The notes: generated by a model not told the origin, from the letters alone. 64,000 nt of DNA from Sipunculus nudus (GCA_026874595.1 CM049321.1:20616979-20680978); one strand, 5' to 3'. Shown: positions 11,444-23,555, numbered from the stretch's first letter. Made by a program: numbers and translations.

Positions 11444-11545
11444 CATGTGTTACTGAAAAGATGGCTTCATTATATATTGTGACTCTGGTAAGAAGTTTTG
11501 TATTGATACCACTTGTTGATCGGTAATAATAATATTCAATGTTGT
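11444..11545 (-). pseudogene. Y-A linker exon, copy 2, acceptor lost
   Basis: The second copy from the 1.16-kb tandem duplication, with the same ACAT in place of ACAG. The acceptor loss therefore predates the duplication. Donor ACATG|GTATGT is kept and the frame is open. Confidence 0.65.
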
Positions 11546-11814
11546 ATGTAAAATTTAAAAACAAAAGCATATCAACAGTTTTATGACCAACATGTATGTA
11601 ATTGTTGAAGAATTCCAATGTTGTTCTAACTTTAAATGTAAATATGCTAGGTTAAGTTATGCAAAGATATGTTTATGAGTTTTCACAGAGCTTAAAAGCA
11701 CATTATATTGATTACATAGAAATCAAAGACATTAATGTTTAGACAAAGCATACACATATAACTGTAAAATGATATTCGAGGTTACTGCTTATGTGCATAA
11801 TCATTTTCAAAACA

Positions 11815-11900
11815 GAGAAAATTATATTTCCTGTCGCACTCCACAACACTTTCCTTTCAAATTGCCTACTACTTCATAGAAGCTCGGCATCACTTTAATT
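11815..11900 (-). pseudogene. Y-A remnant of the C-terminal CTLD half exon
   Basis: On the minus strand CCGAGCTTC matches the PSF start seen in X1, and a later frame reads VECDRKYNFLCF, matching VGCNSKYDFICF. The two pieces are out of frame with each other and the middle of the exon is shortened, so it cannot encode the domain. Confidence 0.65.
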
Positions 11901-12299
11901 ATCAATCAATTTTTATTTGTATGTTGAATACAAATTTTATTTGAATTTACATATTCCAAAGATGTATGACTTTATTGTATCTGTAGTATATAAAACACAT
12001 TAACGTTAATAATTGTGTAAAATCCTAAAAATCATATCATGTATATCAAAGATACACAATGATAGTATATTTTGAGAAAAAGAAAAGTAAGGTGGATCAG
12101 GTGTATATGTAATACCCTATCGCATGTATACATATATCTATGTTTTGTATAATGACCTATGACACAGTTTCTACACAATATTACTATTGCAATTATACTG
12201 TTATCATAACAGTGTAATGAGTAAGGAATAAATGAATTATAAGCGGACTCATAATGACGGAATCAATTTTCATTAACAATTTTTAACTTAGTCGATAGA

Positions 12300-13370
12300 T
12301 AAATAATACCTATAACGCGGATGATAAAATTCCCAGGCTCTTTCTGAAGACCAACCCCTTCCACATCAGTATGCCTGTTTCATAGCATCTGTTATTTATG
12401 CTAAACTTGACTCTCCTGATTGTTTGCCTTTCACGGGTTTTGGGCCCTATACAAACCGGATGGAGTGCAATTTAAAGATACACAGGAATCTGCATTAAGC
12501 GTTCCGTGTTCGTCTATATCTATCATACATAATTTTTATTACCATCTGAACAACCTAAAGTATAAAAATATGAGTACTCTCAGTATGAGGGTTCGCGCGC
12601 CTTTCAACAGGCGTAAACACAGTTCAATCATTGATAATATATTCTATAGCAATAATATTAATATATTAATACAACCTAAAGCATACACATATGGGTATTC
12701 TCCTGTATGAGGGTTCGCGCGTTTTTTGAAAAAGCGTAAACATCGTTCAATTTTGGTTAATATATTCTTAAGCAATAATATCATCGAAGTAGCATATCAT
12801 TTGGTATCAACTTTTTGTATACCTATTGTTGTTCGTATATTTGAGAAACAAATGCATTAAAAAAATGTATATTTTACATCTTTGCTTTCTATTGTGAATT
12901 CATCTAGATAGTGATCACCCGATGTTGAAAAAATAGATGAACGTCCGACTGCAGCACACGACCGACGACCGAAGTTTCTTGGAACATTTTCACCAGTTTT
13001 AGCTACGGTTGAGTCCATTGAGATTTAAAATATAAATGCAGTTAAGAAAATGCCATGTTTTATAAACCGTCACCTTGATTTTACATAAATAGAGAAAAAT
13101 TATTTATATATGCATTTTTCACAAATTGCAGTTTCAGTTAATGAAATATAACATCTTTTATGACTTTCTTTTACAATAAAAGCTTTTTTATAGTTATGTA
13201 CCAATCCTAAGTGAAAATAAAACAAATGGTTGTCATGCTAGAGAAATGCCAATATATCACCGACTTAAAAAAAAGAATTATAGTTTAGCATACAAATGCC
13301 ATTTCCGCGAATCCAGTTTTCTTTTCAAAATACTATATGCTAGGTTTATCATATTGGCCTGATGATAAAA
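12300..13370. repeat. Y intron sequence with a local 130-bp duplication
   Basis: No exon seen. Around 12,545-12,670 and 12,671-12,790 the block atgagggttcgcgcg .. gcgtaaaca .. atatattct recurs in tandem; Y-B (near 26,150) and Y-C (near 37,840) have a single copy. Confidence 0.6.
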
Positions 13371-13378
13371 AGTAAAAA

Positions 13379-13479
13379 TTTACCTGTCGTTTAACATGAT
13401 GCAAAGTAAATGTAATATTTTTTTGCTGACACGATTGGCATGCGCCTTGATAATTACTTGGGTAACCATTATCACTGGC
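13379..13479 (-). pseudogene. Y-A remnant of the N-terminal CTLD half exon
   Basis: Acceptor TTTCAG at 13,480 is kept, but the phase-1 frame hits TGA at once because of an indel. In another frame GYPSNYQGACQSC and TFTLHHVKRQ match the Y-B exon. The sequence diverges before the WLG core. Broken in this copy. Confidence 0.7.
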
Positions 13480-13837
13480 CTGAAACAGTAACCAAAACAA
13501 TATTTTTGCCATTTTGGTATTAAGTAAAAAACAATTAAAATTCCAGTCGTATCCTTCCATTGCCATTGTGTCGAGAACTTCACACTATCTTGTTTAACAC
13601 ATTCTAAAGACTCGCTTAAGACTTCCTAAACCGTCGCACATCATTTAAAACATCCACACCCACATAATCCACATTAAAGTGTATGTGAATCGTTATATCC
13701 ATAACGTCGACAAAATTTACATAAGGGAATGCCGACGTTAATCTGCCTATCAACATATCAAAATCGGGAAAGAGGTACAACAAGAGAGAATGTTCATATG
13801 ACTTAATATTTAATGCTCTGATTCCATTATTATTCAT

Positions 13838-15520
13838 TTAGAACTTGCCTTACACAAATGTCCTGCACACTATCATTATCGGAAATATGAACACCAGCAA
13901 AATCCATTCCTTCATTGTGTTGCTATGATATAACTGGTGTCCTACAGCTTTGGTATCATTTGTTCACTGGGGACACACATTATCTTGGATTGTGAGGATT
14001 GATATTTGGTGATCGAAATGCTTAAGTTGGACATTAACCGGCCCATTGTCCACATTATGAATGGTTTGAGTTTCTCATTACCGGTTCTACATCTTCTTAT
14101 TCTGTTCTGACTGATTTTATGACAGTCGTATTATTATAAGCGATCCTGTGAGCTTATACGATGGTGCGACGTTGTCCTTGTCGAAATACGGGAAGCTAAA
14201 CTTACACATACTAATACATGTATCAATGACTAACACATTTTTAGGCCAGGGTGTGTAACATGACTCAAACCTGAAACCGAGGTTCATGTAGCGCCACCTA
14301 CATTGAACTTTATTTTATGGGGACAAAACCTTGATCACCTTTAGCAATATGTGGAAGTATAGTTGGGATTGTCATAGGGTTCTTCACTTATACTTAATTT
14401 TGTCTAAAAAAGCCCAAAGTAATTTTTGCATATCTGCATATATTAGGCATATCTGGTATAATGAAACCGTGACAGAATCATTTTAATTAAGTACTTATTG
14501 TGGTAACTGGAATAACCGAGAAAACCTTAATGTGATTTTTCCTGGGTGGTGACCTAACATTCCAAATACTATTCGAAATGACATTAAAAATATATTATAA
14601 AACTGCATGAAAATTGCATGAAAATAACCTGATACCTAATTACACGGACTGACATCCCGAATCCTGTCTAGTATATTCCTGATCTATCCATGCTTCATCA
14701 TCTAATAATGTACCCAGAGTGACAGAAGCATGTCCATGAAGACATTTCGACGCATAGCTAGCGATAGCTTGCGTGGTAAGCAGATAAATCAATTAAAGAC
14801 AACGTTTCCTCATAGACTACATTGTATTATAAAAAGCAACCAGCTACATTGCAGATAACTCATTTTTTAGCAAAAAATGGTTTAATCATGCAACATTAGA
14901 TATATATCAAATACGATTTCTCATTTGTCGATTCATAGAACTCTAGCACACAACAAGATAGATATTATTAGTCTGGTATAGAGATCAGTTGGATAGGCAA
15001 ACAGTCAGTTAATATGTTTGTACCCTTATCTGCTCTCTGTCTTGATATGAGGTCCATTTATTTCTAATATCCCATTTATTACTAAAAACATACATATTAT
15101 GTTAACTCTTTTATTGTCCATATCCATTTTCAGCAGGAGAATAGTACTCCATATTAATCATTTCCATAAAATAAAAGGAACCTGAAAACTGCTTTTGTGA
15201 GTGTTTTCTGTAATCGCTTTATAAACAATATTAAAATGTTTTTTTCTAATTTTGTTTTTATACACAGAAGACATAGTGTTATCGAAGATTTCAATATCTT
15301 TTTCTAAATGTATTTACTGGAAATATTCCATTTTATCAAATTCTTATAAACAAAAAGTTTGAATATTAGATATCGGTGCGGAAAGGATTAGAATAATAGT
15401 TTTATATATTTAGAACTTAGTGTACCAATTAGATTCAGTAAAAAAGTCATGTATTCTACGGATATATCATTTCACAGGATAAGAAGAACAAAACACATAA
15501 GTAATAGAATAATGTTAAAG
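13838..15520. repeat. Y-A intron, no exon seen
   Basis: Alignable by eye in patches to 27,400-28,190 and 39,030-40,180 (for example gactgacatcccgaatcctgtc near 14,650 and 39,320). No open exon or transposon recognised. Confidence 0.5.
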
Positions 15521-15525
15521 TTTAC

Positions 15526-15595
15526 CTAACATAAATGCTTCACTCTCTGGGCACTGAAGAAAGGTAAACAGCAGCCAGACAGATATGAACCCCAT
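15526..15595 (-). CDS. Y-A signal-peptide exon
   Basis: ATG at 15,595 opens 23 codons and ends G|GTAAAC in phase 1. The peptide MGFISVWLLFTFLQCPESEA is a classic signal sequence: a hydrophobic core of about 12 residues, then a polar region ending in Ala. An in-frame TAA lies upstream in this copy, which fixes the start here. The open phase matches both the Y CTLD acceptor and the X1 acceptor at 5854. Since the Y-A CTLD exons are broken, splicing on to X1 across about 9.7 kb is possible. Confidence 0.75.
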
Positions 15596-15835
15596 CTTTC
15601 TGTCTGCTTTTACAGCAAGAAGGTGGTTATGATATATTTCATGACACCGTGTTCTGATTCCCGCACAAGCTATATTCCTGGCACAAGAACTAACTGTTTA
15701 TTTTCTATTTTTGATATGGTTAACCAAGCATCGTTACAGTCCTCATGGTTATACGGTTCCTGACACAAGGCATTTATTGTTTATTAATTATTCGCTTATA
15801 ATAATATTATAAAGGTAACTGATTTTTTTTATACG

Positions 15836-15871
15836 TCATATATATATACATATTTAATATATATATATACA
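15836..15871. repeat. Interrupted (AT)n tract
   Basis: Short AT runs broken by ACAT and TTAA, at the position of the long AT tracts at 30,529 (Y-B) and 41,343 (Y-C). Confidence 0.8.
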
Positions 15872-17124
15872 TTTAGTAAAATATATTCACATGGAAAATA
15901 ACCGCGCACTCCTTGGTAAGACTAAAAACTAATGTTTCCCTTATTATTTTTCATCATTGTGACACAATAGAAGATATTAACGTAAATAGAAGTAGTTTTC
16001 TTTGTAGACAGCAGACTTGAAATTATACCTGTTAAGCAATCAGTTTTCTGTGGTTTATGATTTTATTTCCTGGCCTCGTATAAACAATAATGTTTCCTTC
16101 TCGGATACAAATCGGACCCGCGTGATATTATTATAAAAACTATATTGAATCTCTTCTACTTAAGCAATATTACCATAGGCTTAACCGCAATGCAACATAT
16201 CTTAGGAATAAATCTGTAGGTGAGAAATTAATATTAGGGATTTTCAGTTGTCAACCTTATATACCAATTTATGATTTCGACGATTAAAAAATTACACGGC
16301 TATCCACAAACAACGTCCGACAAATTAAACCTGCACCAAGTGAGGCATGGAGTGTCTCATGACGTAAGCGCCCATTTTACATCAGAGATGGAAAAGTATT
16401 ATCTAAATTAATAATCAAGACATGACGAATTGATATATAGTATAAATAATGATACGACAATATAACTTTAAATGTGTCTTGACTTATGATCCCTATCTAA
16501 TTATAATTACCTATGTGTGGTTTTAACTCAAAATAGAAGTATTTATGGGGCATAGTTGGGTCCAAACGTACTCGTACTCTAAGTACTTGTACTCGTGAGT
16601 ACTATTTAAAGTTCTCGGTACTCGTACTCGAGTACTTTCTTCAAAATGACCAAAGTACTCGTACTTGTACTCGAGTACATTGAAAGTACTCATTAAATGT
16701 TCCTTATGAGTACTTTCAATGTACATAAATAATAATATTATATATAAATATTTATACACAAATAATAATTACCTCTATCCGCCCTCACATACATGCATAC
16801 ATATGTACATACATACACCCTTGTCACACCCTTGTGTGATATTAGTAACTCCTCTGTGAGTAGCTAACAGTTTGCATTCTGCATGGCCTTGATTATCTGT
16901 TTCAGACAGGTTTGGGACAGTTAGCACACAATGGAGCTAGAGCTAACTTATTACATTATTTGGCAGGTGATTTGTTTGAGCAGATTGTTTGTTCAACAGC
17001 AGTTGCATTAAAGTTCACATGAGTACCATATAAGAGTGGTAGTCATTTGGCATATTATTCAGTTGTCACCTGTCACTCAGTGAATATGGAAAAAGCTATT
17101 CAAAATTACACCCATTAAATTGTT

Positions 17125-17251
17125 TGGGATCACTTCACTAAGTTATCACCTGCCTCTCATGGTACATCTCAAGCAAAGTGCAACCACTGCCACAAACAAT
17201 ATAAGACTGATGCTCCAAACACAACCTCAAACTAAAGGAAACATCTGAGGG
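17125..17251 (+). pseudogene. hAT BED zinc finger, stop-interrupted
   Basis: The frame reads WDHFTKLSPASHG, AKCNHCHKQYK, then TSN and RKH: the W..F..CxxC..H pattern of a BED finger that binds transposon ends. TAA at 17,233-17,235 replaces the Leu codon expected between Asn and Arg. A GT donor-like site follows at about 17,251. Confidence 0.8.
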
Positions 17252-17849
17252 TAAGTGTTCTTTATTTATAACAATCTGACAAAATCACACAAACTAATAC
17301 TTGACACACAGCATGACATAAGATTGGCAAACAGTAGCAAATCACAAAATTGCCCTCCCATTCAAAGGCTTAGGAGTTAAAACCATAGACTGAAATGGAT
17401 ATGACTACTACAGCCCTGGCCCAATGTTCCACATCCCAATTAGTGCTAGGAACACAATCATAGGTGTTAAGTATGGACGTTGGTGGCAGAGAGATTACTA
17501 ATTTTGAGATGAAACACTGAATACCCGCTGGCTAGTAATAATAGACCTAATCAGGCTGATGCCCATAACAACGTTCTAGGTATTCCTGCTCGGATTCTGT
17601 GCCCTCTGATCCTCTCAGACTTGTTATTTATTACATAATAATTGATCCTTATTCTATGAACTCTCAGTCACACTAATAGGCTGTGGCACTAGCTGTTATG
17701 TATTCTTGTCAATCATGAATTCTATCCTGAGTATCCTCTCTCTAAGTAAGTATAATTAACACTTGTAATTAAAATTGGTATGACTAAACTTGGTAACAAA
17801 ACAGTCTGTAGCACTAGATGTTATGTAATCTTTTCAATCATTCTCTCTT

Positions 17850-17950
17850 TCTCTCTCTCTCAGTAAGAATAATTTACACTTGTAATTAAAACTGAAATGA
17901 CTTAACTCGGTAACAAAACATTCTTTGTCACTAGTGGTATGTACTCTTGT

Positions 17951-17984
<34 letters not shown>
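17850..17984. repeat. CT-rich microsatellites
   Basis: Two (CT)n runs inside the hAT, at about 17,841-17,862 and 17,955-17,983. Confidence 0.9.
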
Positions 17985-17985
<1 letters not shown>

Positions 17986-18132
17986 GCTGGTTAAGTATAT
18001 ACTTGATGGAGCAATAATGAATTGTTCGATAATTAAATGCGGTATATTTAAATAATACAACCACACAAATGTTTATATTTTTGTTGGCTACATTCCACCA
18101 ACCAGAAAGACTCTAACTAGACGTCTTCTTCC

Positions 18133-19012
18133 TTGCCCCCCCCCCCCCCCCAAGAAAACTCTACAAAAGTGCTGAAACTTCTCAACTCCGCCAATGCTGT
18201 AACACGCACCATTGACATTTGGAGTAGCGGACAGATGAAATCAATCCTCGGTGTCAGCGCCCACTGCATAATTGATTGGGATTTCCACACCCTAATGCTG
18301 GCCTGCAAACGTATGGACTGACGTCACACGGCAGACTACATTCTAAAGGAATACCATTCTATCATTTCCACCTTAAACCTAGAAGAAAAAATTGCCTACA
18401 TTGTCACTGAAAATGCAGCAAATATGAAGTGTGCGTACATAAGTTTGCAAGGGAAATGGAAGAAAAAAACAACAAAACAGATACTGAAAACGATAAATAC
18501 GATGGTAGTGACAGTGAAAAGGAAGGCGAAACAGAAGAAGAAAGTCTATCCTATGAAGAAGATCCTCTAGCCTACCAGCCTTATCATGAGTCCCGCTGTG
18601 TCCACAACTGTCTGCCAGCATTGATTATTGTAAGAACATAGCCACTTGTGTGCACAAGTCTACTGTAGCCACTGACAAGCTAGAAGAGGAAAGGCGATTG
18701 TTAAAAGCAAACACCACTCGCTGGTATTCCAGATACTACTGTTTGAAGTCAGTGCTCAGCCTTTTAAAGGAGAAGCTTGATTCCCTCGAACTTTACACTA
18801 TACTCACAGCCCTGGATCGCAATATCCTGAGTGACTTGCTAAACATCATGAAGTCATTTTTGGATATATCTACAACCCATCAAGCTGACAAGAAAGTAAC
18901 ATTGACATTGGTCATTCCTGCAATAACGTCACTCAAAGAACATGTAAGCAGCTTCCCCACAAGATACAACTCAAAATTCCTCAATACACTGAACAAAATC
19001 AATGGTACATAG
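18133..19012 (+). pseudogene. hAT transposase core fragments
   Basis: 18,133-18,321 reads TIDIWSSGQMKSILGVSAH, close to the hAT block around the first catalytic Asp. Out-of-frame pieces after it (ILKEYHSI, KIAYIVTENAAN) continue the same domain. 18,650-19,012 keeps 120 open codons with LLKANTTRWYSRYYCL and an Ile/Leu-rich helical stretch. Frame changes near 18,325 and 18,430 and poly-C runs show decay. Confidence 0.78.
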
Positions 19013-19309
19013 GTGACCAAGCCTATCGCTGTGCTACCTTTCAGCCCCCCCCCCCCCCCCCCGTTCAAGACGGAATCCTTCACATCGGAAGAAGAAGCCA
19101 ACAAAACCAAACATGGAATAAAAAAAATTGTAAGGAAGGCAACAAAATCATTCCAGACATAGACGAAAGCACCAGAACCCAAGGAAAAGAAATTATCTAT
19201 TTGCCTTCAAGAAAAAAGCAGCCACAAGTGACCATTAACTCTGAGGTCACACCATATTTGACAGAACCGACCCTAGAGGAAACTCCAAACCGCTAGAATC
19301 CTTGAGGAA

Positions 19310-19490
19310 GGCTAGGGGACGTTTCCCTGCTCTTGCCAATCTGGCAAGGAAGTGCTTGTCTTTAACAGCGTCTTCTGCCCAAGTTGAGCGGGTTTTTTTA
19401 ATATCTTTGAAGATGCTCTGACCAGACAGAGCAAGGATGAGCGACGGCAATTTTGAAACTCAAATGTTCCTCAAATACAACTCTCATTTG
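19310..19490 (+). pseudogene. hAT C-terminal dimerisation (hATC) remnant
   Basis: The plus frame reads FPALANLARKCLSL, TASSAQVERVF and, after small breaks, FETQMFLKYNSHL. This is the FPxLAxLA..L..PATSAxSERVFS pattern at the end of hAT transposases. Confidence 0.8.
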
Positions 19491-20033
19491 TAATTTCTGC
19501 CTTTCTATGTCATTCTGTGACAGGTTCTGGTTGGGGGGCCCTGTATCAAGGACACAGTGCTACTGATATTGTGATGTTTGATGTCTGATATGTTTTTTCT
19601 TTGATTTCAATTATTGTAGATATTGACAATACTGTAAAAGAATTTAAATCGTAGTTTGTTTAGTAACAGGTTATTAAAAGCAAAAGCTGGATTTGATACG
19701 CAAATCTCCTGTCCACGTAACTGTTATTAGTTATTTCTGACATACATATCTGGTTAATAGTCTTCATGTGTACCTTGTTTCATATATATTCTGCTACTTG
19801 TGTGTTTAGCATGTTTTCATTTGTTTTAAATCACTGTATATATTTTCATGAATAAAAATAAAATTAATATAGTATTGTTAGGAAAAAGTTGTGTCCCTGC
19901 TTAATTTTACTCCACATCCTAGCCCAGATTAAAATGCTGAAAGTACTCGTTAAAGAACTCATGAGTAAATTTTTATAAAAATAGCTAAAATACTCGTACT
20001 TTCAATGTACCCGGGCCTAACTCTGTGATGGAG

Positions 20034-21200
20034 GCCATGAAAAATATTAAACCTGGCACCCCAAGTTTTCCGTGCCAGTTACAGCCATTCAAGATGTATA
20101 AACATGCATAATATCAGGCCGATAAGTCAACCCACTCCTACGATTTGTTACCCTTTCATCCAAAACACAGATACATATGAACACTGAGCATAACATGCGA
20201 CACTCCCAGTCTTTCGCACAGGAAAGGCCGATATCTCAATTCTCTCCTTCGATGTGTATACGGTCCTACCCTTCCAAAACAAATTTGGAGGTGGCGCCAC
20301 CAGTCTTGAGTACATGTAGGTTTATCCAATATGTATGGAAATGCAAAATATCTAAATCAGACTTCTGATATATTTGCACTTATGAAACCATTACATTGTA
20401 GATGGGGCCACATTTTTTGCGTCCGAGAAATCTATCCAACATGTATGGACATGCTAAAGTTCAGGCAAATACATAAATATTGAACTTACCATAAAAACCC
20501 CTCCTTTGCAGCAGCGAATTAATGGTACCACGTCTTTTAATGTCCTGGCATAAATGATGAACTACATATAAATACTGAACAAATATCGTTCTGTAATATG
20601 ACATAAATGAGAACTGGCAATATGTCAAGTCAATTTAACATACATTTTTAGGTCAGTTTTAAACATTCAGCGTGTTGCTCAATATTAACTAAAGACACCT
20701 TGGTCAAATTGCTTGGTATGGTGTAATAAATGTTCATGTATTTCTTTCATGTCTGATGTTACAGCTTCGCACAACCAAATTATAAGTTAAATTACAAAGT
20801 TCAAGTCCCAAGCAAAATAAATAATTAAAGGCATAAGTTTGGATATTTTGATTAATTGCAAAGACTATATCACCATCACCTACATCATGCATGTGTTTAT
20901 TCGGTCAAATGAAAAGAATTTGTTTGCTCGTACCTCTTAATTGTAACTGTGCTTTGTTCAAAATCCAGTTAGTCACCTCAAGCACATAACTTGTGTAACA
21001 CTTTAAAAAATAAAATATATTTTTTATCTTTAAATTATCTTTAGGAAATCAATAGGACTTAAGGTTATGGTTTAAAGCATGAAGGCTGTTTGAGGATATA
21101 TTTTGAAATAGAAAGAATATAACTGACATTTACTTGTTATCTTATTACAATTGGTATATAGAATACTGTATTATTGTTATCAAATCTTACTACCATCAGC
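20034..21200. repeat. Distal part of Y-A, no gene seen
   Basis: Matches 31,260-32,230 and, up to about 42,725, Y-C. Shared blocks include ggccgatatct and gaggtggcgcc. I see no exon; the short open frames here are not conserved between the copies. Confidence 0.55.
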
Positions 21201-22068
21201 TTAACGTTTAAAAAATAATTACATTATATGTCCAAAGAAACCTAATATTTACATATTATTTATTAACACTGACGTAAAAAAATAGCCGCATGAATGAGCA
21301 AGTCGTTCGTTATCGATATTACCTGTAAAAAAAAACATAACCTATGCCGACCTCTCATAGCGATTTGAATCAGTGAATCAGTTCTCAATAAAAAGATCAA
21401 TCTTGATACTTTCTTGAGATTTGTGGTTGAAAAAATAAACACACACCGATCACTACGTAGTAACAATTGTGGAAGATAAATTTCCTGAAGGTCACCTGCA
21501 ATTTTATTTTCCTACGATCAGTAAACATTCGTGCATTTATGTAACTAGTTTTTTTTCCTTAAGTATCTTCATCTGAAAGCATATACTGAATTGGTAAGAT
21601 AATAATGTCTTCAGAACAGTGGGCTATAAAGACAAGAACACTTGAATCTAGTCATGACATGACGAATACATATGGACTATCAAAAATGATACGACAATAA
21701 ACCATGAAAATGTCGACTCTCAGATTCTCCTCAGAAGTCAAATCTACACGTAATAATAAGACATGTCAACCTGAAAACGGACATAAAGCTTGGGGCACCT
21801 AATAAGATTATCAGCAAAGGCCATTGTTGATATTTGTCTTCAAACTTCACCTCTTTCCAGTCTGAACGTACACTTAAATTATAAGATACATATTCTAAAA
21901 TAGGTTTGTGTAATAAATGTATTTAATGTATTCCATTTTATGTGGAACTATATCCACATTTATGACTCATAAGCATTGGTATGCTAGGCATGCGAATCAT
22001 TAAATTAAGTAAAAGAGTAAAGAATCAACAATAATAAAAACAGCAAATGTGTATTAGAAATTGTATGT

Positions 22069-22335
22069 TTACATAATCCAACAGCTTTTCCTTGAACATT
22101 TGATATGGGTCGAAGAAAATAACACTTGCACTTCTTTTGGAGACACCAGATAAAATGTCAGTGGTATTGTCACTGTCTTGCACATAAAATCACCCATATC
22201 CTCAATAGATCCTAATATAATAAACACCTCGGGATGTCGAATTCCAATTGCTTTCACAACAAATCTGGAAAGTTTATTCTCGAAATGTTCAGGATTGTTC
22301 TTTCTTAAAGCCCTGACATTTTATCATAAACGCTG
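22069..22335 (-). CDS. Unrecognised open frame, exon-like
   Basis: Minus strand, open from after TGA TAA near 22,340 to a stop at 22,069 (about 88 codons). The translation has protein-like content: NPEHFENKLSRFVVKAIG, RHPEVFIILGSIEDMGDF, then Lys/Val-rich sequence. An AG acceptor (TGTCAG) lies at its start. It sits directly 3' of the X2 remnant and has no counterpart I could find in X1 or X4. I do not recognise the family; it may be a transposon fragment. Confidence 0.3.
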
Positions 22336-22355
22336 ACATATAAGTACAGGCATAC

Positions 22356-22418
22356 CATTTGGAACTGGTAAGATTGAACGGATATATTATTTTGTCTGGC
22401 AATTATATATCCCCTACT
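22356..22418 (-). pseudogene. X2 linker exon remnant
   Basis: Ends AATG|GTATGC and contains TATAATTGCCAG, matching YNCQ of the X1 linker, but has an in-frame TAA. Together with 22,600-22,655 it marks a nearly erased X gene between Y-A and Y-B. Confidence 0.6.
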
Positions 22419-22599
22419 TATTTGCTCACATAAAATTAGTCGTCCCAAACGTTATATACTCTTATCTTGTTTAATAGTAACATACCAGCATAAGGTTATA
22501 ATTGTTTAAAATAATGGCATAGGTAAAAGAAAGATAAAGTAATGGTCATCAAATTTTAAAAAAAAGTAGAGCAGGTAAGATACACGAGCTTATTCTTAC

Positions 22600-22655
22600 G
22601 TGCAAAACAAACAAAAGTTGTGTTGTACTCAGTAGGCTTCCATATTATATTATTG
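22600..22655 (-). pseudogene. X2 remnant of the C-terminal CTLD 2 exon
   Basis: Only the last part is left: W-K-P at the SWKS position, then TTFVCFA and donor GCAC|GTAAGA, compared with YDFICFA and GCAT|GTAAGC in X1. The upstream part of the exon is missing. Confidence 0.65.
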
Positions 22656-23498
22656 ATATTATTGTTTTTCATGTTTTTAGAAAAGTTAAACATTCATCAA
22701 TTGTGTTTGTATATAACATTGTGTGCATGGTATTCTCAAATTATTTAGACATTTTTTACAATAGTTATTTTATTAGTTTGAATGTGGTGGGTCTACAAAA
22801 TACATGTAATCGTAGGTTTTTTTTTTGATGGGCAAAATTAAACAACTGTCAAATCTTTTAAATAATTGTTTTCCTGTCTCATTGAGTGGATGTGTGCCTG
22901 GATGGAGTGTTTTTTTTTGTCTGTCCCACGGTTAAACTGTCTGGATATCATTTGTACCATAGACCTTAACCAAATCCAACGAATAGAGGGCATAAAAAAT
23001 AAAGATTGAGAGAGAGGGAAATATATCTGAAGCTTCCTAGATAGAAATCAATCCTTTTAACATATAATGATACGAGACATTCTACAGATATAAATATATA
23101 GGGCTTACATATGCCGCGTGGTTAACATTAATCTAATTTTGAATCAGAGAATTTTTAAAAATACAAAAAAGAATATTAAAACAACTGATTGTTCATCTGC
23201 TAATCTGGCTCCATGATATTAGCCATGACGGCTAAGCAGTAGCTGTGGTACCTCAGGACGTCAGTATGATATAAGTTTGTCTCGAACAGAACACGTGACC
23301 TTCTTATAAAAAATACAATTTTACTGAATCAAATGTACCTAATTTTTTTAGAAAAGTACATGTAATTCTTTGTTCCAAATTAGTTTCGCCGTATACAATT
23401 TCATACATGCTTGAGTACAAGACATGCACTAAACGTAATCAAACAGGTGGCGGCGATATATTGCGAAAGACCGAGGGACCAGAGATATATAATAGAAA

Positions 23499-23500
<2 letters not shown>

Positions 23501-23538
<38 letters not shown>

Positions 23539-23555
23539 CATATATATATTATTGT
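23501..23555. repeat. (AT)n microsatellite
   Basis: AT runs split by TTACA, at the position of the 9822 and 10,986 tracts in Y-A. Confidence 0.9.

Larger units (their letters stand above)
9267..11598. repeat. Recent tandem duplication, two copies of about 1,160 bp
   Basis: Copy 1 starts at 9267 and copy 2 at 10,427 with gcttacatatgccgcatg; both end at gaccaacatgt. I noticed only a handful of substitutions plus differences in AT-repeat length, so identity outside the microsatellites is about 99% by eye. Each copy carries two (AT)n tracts and one Y linker exon. Y-C has a single diverged version from 35,297. Confidence 0.9.
16543..20033 (+). mobile_element. Degenerate hAT DNA transposon (element 16,551-20,025) with target duplication
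   Basis: The ends are CATAGTTGGGTCC on the left and, inverted, CAGAGTTAGGCCC on the right, an imperfect terminal inverted repeat of hAT type. The flanks TTATGGGG and TGATGGAG agree at 6 of 8 bases, the 8-bp target duplication hATs make. Y-B (near 31,241) and Y-C (near 42,072) carry the uninterrupted site. Both ends have clustered GTACTCGTAC-like subterminal repeats. Inside are a BED finger, transposase core fragments and a C-terminal dimerisation remnant, all in plus orientation and all with stops or shifts. The element is dead. Confidence 0.88.
8340..21150. repeat. Segmental duplication unit Y-A (contains the hAT insertion)
   Basis: Shares order and sequence with Y-B (22,860-32,260) and Y-C (34,390-42,725), for example the gtaaatgctggaccc block near 8470 and 34,515 and the attcaagatgtataaac block near 20,088, 31,308 and 42,128. 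It contains signal exon 15,526-15,595, broken CTLD exons near 13.4 and 11.85 kb and two linker copies. Its extra length relative to Y-C comes largely from the 3.5-kb hAT and the 1.16-kb tandem duplication. Confidence 0.8.

Noticed and set aside
12420-12710. Plus-strand open frame of 96 codons
   Set aside because: Lies in Y intron sequence; the frame is not kept in Y-B or Y-C.
17834-18064. Minus frame rich in Arg-Glu repeats
   Set aside because: Reads through CT microsatellites within the hAT on the opposite strand.
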